Both the position numbers and the translations under genes were made by a program. From Pseudomonadota bacterium (GTDB lineage Bacteria; Pseudomonadota; Gammaproteobacteria; Xanthomonadales; Rhodanobacteraceae), in NCBI GenBank assembly GCA_021793575.1, contig JAJYSM010000012.1, positions 1-64,000 of the forward strand: a stretch of DNA of 64,000 bases, in the 5' to 3' direction. A model generated the notes under the pieces. That model was given only the letters and a program-made list of their open reading frames with translations. It was not told the DNA's origin and searched no databases. The stretch's first letter is position 1. Each line of letters opens with the position of its first letter. Shown here piece by piece: positions 58,810-64,000 of this stretch.

Positions 58810-59784
58810 CTAGTAACGCAGCAGCGCCGAAGCCCAGGTGAAGCCGCCGCCAAAGGCTTCCAGCAGCAGGTTCTGGCCGCGCTGCACTTTGCCCGAACGC
58901 ACCGCGTAGTCCAGCGCCAGCGGCACCGAACCGGACGAGGTGTTGGCGTGCTTGTCGACCGTCACGATGACGCGATCCATCGACATCTTCAGCCGCTTGG
59001 CGGTGGCCTCGATGATGCGCAGGTTGGCCTGGTGCGGAATCAGCCAGTCGATGTCCGATTCCTGCATGCCGGCGGCCTGCAGGGTCTCCTCGACCAGCGA
59101 GTCGAGCGTTTTCACCGCCACCTTGAACACCTCGCGACCGGACATGCGGATGCGCACGCCGTGGTTGGGCTCGTCGGTAAAACCCACCGACACGCCGACG
59201 GGGTTGTACAGCAGGTCCTTGTGGCCACCATCGGCATGCAGGCAGGTGGTGTAGATGCCGGGCTCGTCGCAGGCCTCCAGCACCACCGCGCCGGCACCGT
59301 CGCCGAACAGCACACAGGATTCGCGCTCGGTCCAGTCGACCATCCGGGTCAGCGTCTCGGCACCGATCACCAGCACTTTCTTCGACTGCCCGCTGCGAAT
59401 GAATTTGTCGGCGATACCCAACGCGTAGACAAAACCCGAGCAGGCTGCATTCACGTCGAACGCGGCGCAACCGTTGGCACCGAGGCGGTGCTGCACCAGA
59501 CAGGCCGTGGACGGAAAGATCAGATCCGGGGTGGTGGTGCCCAGCACGATCAGGTCGAGCTCGGACGCCTTGACGCCAGCGGCTTCCAGCGCATTCTTCG
59601 CCGCCTGCAGGGCCAGGTCGCCGGTGGTTTCCCCGTCAGCGGCGATGTGGCGCTGGCGGATGCCGGTGCGGCTGTGAATCCATTCGTCGGTGGTGTCGAC
59701 GATTTTTTCCAGGTCGGCATTGGTGACCACGCGCTCGGGCAGCGCACTGCCGGTGGCGATGATGCGGGCATAGATCGGAGGCAT
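58810..59784 (-). CDS. fabH: 3-oxoacyl-ACP synthase III
   Basis: FabH (324 residues) starts fatty acid synthesis from acetyl-CoA and malonyl-ACP. The Cys-His-Asn triad is visible in NAACSGFVYALG (about residue 115), IPHQANLRIIE (about residue 250) and KHANTSSGSVPLA (about residue 280). plsX, which precedes fabH in E. coli, is absent, so fabH follows rpmF directly across a terminator-like hairpin. Confidence 0.97.
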   Translation of the reverse strand: MPPIYARIIATGSALPERVVTNADLEKIVDTTDEWIHSRTGIRQRHIAADGETTGDLALQAAKNALEAAGVKASELDLIVLGTTTPDLIFPSTACLVQHRLGANGCAAFDVNAACSGFVYALGIADKFIRSGQSKKVLVIGAETLTRMVDWTERESCVLFGDGAGAVVLEACDEPGIYTTCLHADGGHKDLLYNPVGVSVGFTDEPNHGVRIRMSGREVFKVAVKTLDSLVEETLQAAGMQESDIDWLIPHQANLRIIEATAKRLKMSMDRVIVTVDKHANTSSGSVPLALDYAVRSGKVQRGQNLLLEAFGGGFTWASALLRY

Positions 59785-59868
59785 TCAGCTATCCATCAAC
59801 AAAACGGAGGATCGAACGACGGCAAAGGCGGCAGCACACCACCACGTTACGTTCCGACGCGGATAAAC

Positions 59869-59898
59869 GCAAAACGGCGCGTTGCCGCGCCGTTTTGC
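59869..59898 (-). terminator. Terminator-like 13-bp hairpin between rpmF and fabH
   Basis: GCAAAACGGCGCG (59869-59881) pairs perfectly with 59886-59898 around a TTGC loop. The A/T ends of the stem supply a short T-run, so termination or attenuation between rpmF and fabH is plausible on the minus strand. Confidence 0.7.
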
Positions 59899-59940
59899 AC
59901 GATCAGAGGCCGGGGCGGGCGGAAGCTGCCCCGGAGCCGA

Positions 59941-60135
59941 TCAGTCCTCGACCGACACGGCCGACTTGGTCTCGATGACTTTCTTGCCGCGGTAGTAGCC
60001 GTCCTTGGTGACGTGGTGGCGCAGATGCACCTCGCCACTGGTCGGATCGGTCGACAGCTGCACGGTCTTCAGCGCGTCGTGCGAGCGGCGCATGCCGCGG
60101 GTGGATGGGGTGCGGCGGCTCTTGGCAACGGCCAT
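59941..60135 (-). CDS. rpmF: 50S ribosomal protein L32
   Basis: L32 (64 residues) begins [20 protein letters not shown] and has the central [19 protein letters not shown] segment. In this version the zinc cysteines are replaced (HLRHH rather than CP.CG), as in many gammaproteobacteria. It lies between yceD and fabH, the usual order. Confidence 0.96.
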   Translation of the reverse strand: MAVAKSRRTPSTRGMRRSHDALKTVQLSTDPTSGEVHLRHHVTKDGYYRGKKVIETKSAVSVED

Positions 60136-60204
60136 GGTAGTTCTCCAGCGGAAGCTTGATGATCTTGGTCGGCATGAGCCGGATCGGATGATCCGGCTCG
60201 GTGG

Positions 60205-60723
60205 TTACTTCTTCAGCTCGCGCAGTACCGCGAACGGATTGTCAGAGCGACGCTCGCCGGCGGCAAACGCATCCGGCTCGTGTCCTGTCACATCGTCGGG
60301 CAGGCTGCTGTCCGGGTTGACCGGCACCAGCGGCAGCGCCAACAGCAATTCGTCTTCCATCACATCGGCCGGATTCAACCGGCCATCCGCGCCGATCAGC
60401 AGCGGCTCGAAGCCGGGCGGCAAGCCGGCCTCGTCGCGTTCCTGCCTGATCAAACCAAGCCGGGTATGCACAGCGACCGGCAGCACGAACGGTTCCAGCG
60501 TGCGCTGACAGGTCAGCGTGAGCGATGCCTCGGCGCGCACGTCGACGTAATCCGTGCCCATCTCGTCACGCCCGAAGTCCAGCGCAAACCTCACCGTTCC
60601 GTCGCTGCTGGCCAGCAGCTCGCACAGGCGCGACATCGCCGCGACGGGCAGCGCTCCCTCGAACAAACGCCGCGCCGAGACCATGCGCCAAGCGTCCACG
60701 GACTCTGGCAGTGTCACGGACAT
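60205..60723 (-). CDS. yceD: YceD (DUF177) family protein
   Basis: This 172-residue protein belongs to the DUF177 family, linked to 23S rRNA accumulation and encoded next to rpmF in most bacteria. Recognisable parts are RLFEGALPVAAMSRL near residue 19, LTCQRTLEPF near residue 79 and the acidic VMEDELLLALPLVPV near residue 120. The C-terminus NPFAVLRELK is the family signature. The ATG at 60723 is the only good start. It is the first gene of the leftward fab cluster, and the promoter should lie in the 145-base divergent gap to its right. Confidence 0.92.
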   Translation of the reverse strand: MSVTLPESVDAWRMVSARRLFEGALPVAAMSRLCELLASSDGTVRFALDFGRDEMGTDYVDVRAEASLTLTCQRTLEPFVLPVAVHTRLGLIRQERDEAGLPPGFEPLLIGADGRLNPADVMEDELLLALPLVPVNPDSSLPDDVTGHEPDAFAAGERRSDNPFAVLRELKK

Positions 60724-60868
60724 AAGCCCGGAATGGTAGGTTTAGCGCCCATCGAAGTCAACCCGCACCGTGCCCGTGTGGGCAGAAGCAAGGGCGGCAG
60801 ACGCTCATTTTGCCTGATTCGGCATCCATGCGGCAGACTTCACCCTCACGCCTGCCGAGCCGCCACCC

Positions 60869-61321
60869 TTGAATGTCACCCTGATATCCGGCGCCGCCGC
60901 CCTGCTGGCGCTGCTGCTGATGGCCACCGGCTGGGCGCTGCTGCAGCGCCATCGCCGCGCCCGCAGCGGTAGCCTGCAGAAACTGCTCGACCTGGCCGAC
61001 CGGCTGGAGGCGGATCTGAAAACCTGCCGCTCCGGACTAAAGCAGGCGCATGCGGTGATGTCGCTCAACCCCGATCTGCCTGCCGCCAGCGAACAGGACG
61101 CGCAGCACGCGATCGACGCGGGACTGCGCGCACTGCTGCAGCAGCGGCTGTGGATCCGCGACCGCTCACCGCAGGCCAGCCAGACTGAGCTGGACACCGC
61201 CGTTCGCTCGATGCAGGGCACGCGCGACCGCCTGCAACCGCTGCTGCTGGCGCTGACCAAAGCCCAGCATGATCTGAACCATGCCATGCGCGAGCACATC
61301 CGGCGGGATCCGGACGCATGA
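60869..61321 (+). CDS. Small membrane-anchored hypothetical protein
   Basis: I do not recognise this 150-residue protein as a named family. It has one N-terminal hydrophobic helix (ISGAAALLALLLMATGWALL, about residues 6-25) followed by a cytoplasmic or periplasmic helical region of leucine-rich heptads (LQKLLDLADRLEADLKTC). The start is a TTG at 60869, since no ATG fits before residue 18 and no good ribosome-binding site is seen. It overlaps the maf start by four bases. Confidence 0.65.
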   Translation: MNVTLISGAAALLALLLMATGWALLQRHRRARSGSLQKLLDLADRLEADLKTCRSGLKQAHAVMSLNPDLPAASEQDAQHAIDAGLRALLQQRLWIRDRSPQASQTELDTAVRSMQGTRDRLQPLLLALTKAQHDLNHAMREHIRRDPDA

Positions 61322-61917
61322 GTGCAGGCGGTCCGCCACCACTCCGGCTGGTGCTCGGCTCCACCTCGCGCTATCGGGCCGAACTGCTGCGCCGCCTGTG
61401 CGCGGATTTCGAGCAGCGCGCGCCAGGCACCGACGAGGCCGCACGGGCCGGTGAGGCACCGGCGCTGCGCGCGCAGCGGCTGGCTGTGGCCAAGGCCGCG
61501 GAGGCCGCCATCGGCCTGAGCGACGCCGTGGTGATCGGCTCCGATCAGGTCGCCGAGCTGGACGGCCTGATCCTGGACAAACCCGGCACCGCCGCGAACG
61601 CCTGCGCCCAGCTCGCCGCCAGCCGCGGCCGCCAGCTGCAGTTTCATACAGCCGTCTGCGTGCTTGACACCCGCAGCGGCCGCCGGCAGGTGCATATAGA
61701 CCTTACCCGCGTGCGCTTTCGCGACCTCGATGCTGCGGAAATCGCCCGCTACGTCGAACGCGAACAGCCGCTCGATTGCGCCGGAAGCTTCAAATGCGAA
61801 GGCCTCGGCATCAGCCTTTTTGAGCAGATCGACAGCCACGATCCCACCGCGCTGATCGGCCTGCCGCTGATCGCGCTGGCGCGACTGCTGCGCGAGTGCG
61901 GCATGCTGCTGCCGTAG
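61318..61917 (+). CDS. Maf-family nucleotide pyrophosphatase, YceF subgroup
   Basis: This protein (199 residues) hydrolyses modified nucleoside triphosphates; E. coli YceF prefers m7GTP. Family motifs are LGSTSRYRAELLRRL (about residues 12-26), the catalytic Asp in VIGSDQVAELDG, a KPGT segment and CAGSFKCEGLGISLFEQI near residue 153, which marks the YceF rather than the YhdE subgroup. In many bacteria yceF flanks yceD-rpmF, as it does here in divergent orientation. Confidence 0.9.
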   Translation: MSAGGPPPLRLVLGSTSRYRAELLRRLCADFEQRAPGTDEAARAGEAPALRAQRLAVAKAAEAAIGLSDAVVIGSDQVAELDGLILDKPGTAANACAQLAASRGRQLQFHTAVCVLDTRSGRRQVHIDLTRVRFRDLDAAEIARYVEREQPLDCAGSFKCEGLGISLFEQIDSHDPTALIGLPLIALARLLRECGMLLP

Positions 61918-62012
61918 CCCCGGCGGCGGTTCGCCAACGCCACGGAGCGAACGCTACACTGCCATGAAAGCGCTGGCCTCATGTCGCGCGCCCTGACGAT
62001 CAAGAAGATCCC

Positions 62013-62954
62013 ATGCCTGCCACGATCCAGCACCGCGACGACGATCTGCAGCAGCAGCTGGGCACGGCGATGGCCCAGGTCAACCGCGTGCTGCTGGGCA
62101 AACCGCGGCAGGTAAAGCTCGCTTTCACCTGCCTGATCGCCGGTGGTCATCTGTTGCTGGAGGACATCCCGGGAGTGGGAAAGACCACCCTCGCGCATGC
62201 GCTGGCGGCTACTTTCGCGCTCGATTTCCAGCGCGTGCAGTTCACCAGCGACCTGCTGCCGTCGGACATCATCGGGGTCAGCATCTACGAGCGCGAGAGC
62301 GGCCAGTTCCGCTTCCACCCGGGGCCGATCTTCACCGGCCTGCTGCTGGCCGACGAGATCAACCGCGCCAGCCCCAAGACGCAGAGCGCGCTGCTGGAGG
62401 CGATGGCGGAAAACCAGGTCACCGTGGACGGCCAGACGCACGCGCTGGCGCAGCCGTTCTTCGTGGTGGCCACGCAGAATCCGCTGGATCTCAACGGCAC
62501 CTTTCCGCTGCCCGATTCGCAGCTCGACCGGTTCATGCTGCGGCTGTCGCTGGACTATCCGGACGCCGCCGCCGAGCGCGCGCTGCTGACCGGCAGCGAC
62601 CGCCGCGACCTGCTGGCCCAGCTCGAACCGCAGCTCGATGGCGCCGCGCTCACCGCCCTGCATCAGCGCGCGCAGACGATCACCGCCAGCGGCGCCCTGC
62701 TCGATTACCTGCAGGCGCTGCTCGCCGCCAGCCGCCGCCACGCCGACATCCGCGTCGGCCTGTCGCCGCGCGCCGGCCTGGCCCTGCTCGGCGCGGCGCG
62801 CGCGTGGGCGCTGCTCAGCGGCCGCCGCCACGTGCTGCCGGAGGACCTCCAGGCGCTGTTCGTGCCGCTGGCCGCGCATCGCCTGCTGCCGGCGCGCGGC
62901 ACGCAGGGCGACGCTCTGGCGCGCCAGCTGCTGGCCGAGGTGGCGGTGGATTGA
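62013..62954 (+). CDS. MoxR-family AAA+ ATPase
   Basis: This 313-residue chaperone-like ATPase shows Walker A in LLEDIPGVGKTTLAHAL (about residues 45-61), Walker B in LLADEINRASPKTQSALLEA and sensor regions FFVVATQNPLDLNGTFPLP (ends: FFVVATQNP, GTFPLP) and DRFMLRLSLDYP. MoxR proteins assist folding or metal insertion with von Willebrand or DUF58 partners. Its stop overlaps the start of the DUF58 gene, the classic MoxR-DUF58-transglutaminase arrangement. Confidence 0.94.
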   Translation: MPATIQHRDDDLQQQLGTAMAQVNRVLLGKPRQVKLAFTCLIAGGHLLLEDIPGVGKTTLAHALAATFALDFQRVQFTSDLLPSDIIGVSIYERESGQFRFHPGPIFTGLLLADEINRASPKTQSALLEAMAENQVTVDGQTHALAQPFFVVATQNPLDLNGTFPLPDSQLDRFMLRLSLDYPDAAAERALLTGSDRRDLLAQLEPQLDGAALTALHQRAQTITASGALLDYLQALLAASRRHADIRVGLSPRAGLALLGAARAWALLSGRRHVLPEDLQALFVPLAAHRLLPARGTQGDALARQLLAEVAVD

Positions 62955-63907
62955 TGCGCGGCCTGCTGCAGCGCCTGCAGGCATGGGCGGAGCGCCGGCT
63001 GCCTGCGCTCACCCGCTACCGGCGGCCGGAGCCGCTGCCGATCGAGTTGCATCGGCGGCGCATCTACATCGTGCCCACCGGATTCGGCATCGGCTTTGCG
63101 GTGCTGCTGCTGGTGATGCTGGTCGGCGCGCTGAACTACGCCAACAACGCCGCGCTGCTGCTCACCTGCCTGCTTGGCGCCGCCAGCGCGACCAGCATGC
63201 TGGTGGCTTTTCGCAGCCTGGACGGCCTGCGCCTGAGCCAGATCCGCGCCGGGCACGCCTGCGCCGGCGAACCGCTGCAGCTCACCGTAGTGTTCGAGTC
63301 GGCGCGCCCGCGCAGTGCGATCCGGCTCGATCTGGAAGGCCAGTGCAGCGCCTTCGCGGTCGCGACCAACCAGGTCACTTCGGTCAAGCTGGCGCTGCCC
63401 ACTCGCCAGCGCGGCTGGCAGCCGCTGCCGCGCCTGCGGCTGTGGAGCAGCTGGCCGCTGGGCATGTTTCGCGCATGGAGCTGGCTGCATCCGCAGTCTT
63501 CAGTATTGGTGTGGCCGCGACCGGAATCGTCCGGGCCGCCGCCGCGCGCGCCCGCCGACGATGCCCACCATATGCGCCTGCATCGCGGCGATGAACTGGC
63601 CGCGCTGCGCGATTACCGCACCGGCGATCCGCAGCGGCACATCGCCTGGAAGGCCAGCGCGCACCGCGACAACCTGCTGGTGAAGGATTTCGAGCAGCCG
63701 CAGAGCCAGCCGCAGTGGCAGCTCGACTGGCGCCAGCTGCCCGGGCTGGACAGCGAAGCGCGCATCGCGCGGCTGGCGCGCTGGCTGGGCGAGGCCCAGG
63801 CGCAGCGGCGCAGCTACAGCCTGTGGTTGCCCGGCAGGCAGATCGCCAGCGGCAGCGGCCCGCTGCACTATGCGCACTGCATGAGCGCGCTGGCGGAATT
63901 GCCATGA
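62954..63907 (+). CDS. DUF58 domain membrane protein
   Basis: The protein has 317 residues. Two membrane helices near the N-terminus (YIVPTGFGIGFAVLLLVMLV and ALLLTCLLGAASATSML) precede the DUF58 domain with LRDYRTGDPQRHIAWKASA (about residue 220), its hallmark, then LLVKDFEQP. It is coupled to moxR upstream (TGATG) and to the TgpA-like gene downstream (ATGA). Confidence 0.92.
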   Translation: MRGLLQRLQAWAERRLPALTRYRRPEPLPIELHRRRIYIVPTGFGIGFAVLLLVMLVGALNYANNAALLLTCLLGAASATSMLVAFRSLDGLRLSQIRAGHACAGEPLQLTVVFESARPRSAIRLDLEGQCSAFAVATNQVTSVKLALPTRQRGWQPLPRLRLWSSWPLGMFRAWSWLHPQSSVLVWPRPESSGPPPRAPADDAHHMRLHRGDELAALRDYRTGDPQRHIAWKASAHRDNLLVKDFEQPQSQPQWQLDWRQLPGLDSEARIARLARWLGEAQAQRRSYSLWLPGRQIASGSGPLHYAHCMSALAELP

Positions 63908-64000
63908 GCGCGACCAGGCCGATCGAACCACCCATCGACCAGCGCACGTTCGACCTGCTCAGCCTGAGCATGGCGTTCGTGCTCGTGCTGCACGCGCCGC
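63904..64000 (+). CDS. TgpA-like transglutaminase family protein, N-terminal fragment
   Basis: Only 32 codons are in the window: MSATRPIEPPIDQRTFDLLS followed by LSMAFVLVLHAP, the beginning of a first membrane helix. By position after MoxR and DUF58 it should encode a DUF3488/TgpA membrane transglutaminase. The fragment itself shows only the start of a membrane protein. Confidence 0.7.
   Translation, partial: MSATRPIEPPIDQRTFDLLSLSMAFVLVLHAP

Overview
The window is about 65 % GC by eye and carries the gene orders and proteins of a gammaproteobacterium of the order Xanthomonadales (Lysobacterales). A member of the Rhodanobacteraceae is the best guess. The reasons are the rpmF-fabH-fabD-fabG-acpP-fabF-pabB-pabC-mltG-tmk-holB order without plsX, a PilZ protein that matches the Xanthomonas type IV pilus protein over its whole length, the mtnA/gyrA neighbourhood and a class III PhaC/PhaE polyester synthase. 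The family is inferred from recall, not from a search.

Layout. Positions 1-7000, mostly plus strand: a truncated gene at the left edge, a 760-bp gap without a gene, then a same-direction set of four enzymes (GCS2-type carboxylate-amine ligase, ATP-grasp-like protein, SDR reductase, secreted Ntn-hydrolase acylase), followed by an internally deleted hsdM pseudogene. Positions 7.1-23.6 kb, minus strand: gyrA, a GtrA-like gene, mtnA, a PspC-domain gene, phaC-phaE, then the classical information-processing operon initiator tRNA-rimP-nusA-infB-rbfA-truB-rpsO-pnp. Three copies of a 59-bp double-hairpin repeat, a 20-bp perfect inverted repeat and a heptamer tandem repeat sit in its gaps. Positions 23.7-38.4 kb: the complete 14-gene nuoA-N operon for respiratory complex I.

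Positions 38.7-46.2 kb: pilZ, then a visibly lower-GC block that looks acquired. It holds frdABCD, an Escherichia coli-type haem-free quinol:fumarate reductase, flanked by two paralogous UbiE-like methyltransferases, a protein of unknown function and a decayed IS4-family transposase. E. coli-type fumarate reductase needs a low-potential quinone, which a ubiquinone-only aerobe lacks. Two quinone-methyltransferase-like enzymes bracketing frd therefore suggest a locus that makes or tunes its own quinone for anaerobic fumarate respiration. This is the main candidate for an undescribed system here.

Positions 46.3-60.7 kb, minus strand: a GAF-PAS-GGDEF-EAL c-di-GMP protein, a PIG-L deacetylase, and the holB-tmk-mltG-pabC-pabB-fabF-acpP-fabG-fabD-fabH-rpmF-yceD cluster linking fatty acid synthesis, folate, cell-wall and replication genes through many 4-bp overlaps. 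Positions 60.8-64 kb, plus strand: a small membrane-anchored protein, a Maf/YceF pyrophosphatase, and a MoxR-DUF58-TgpA set running off the right edge.
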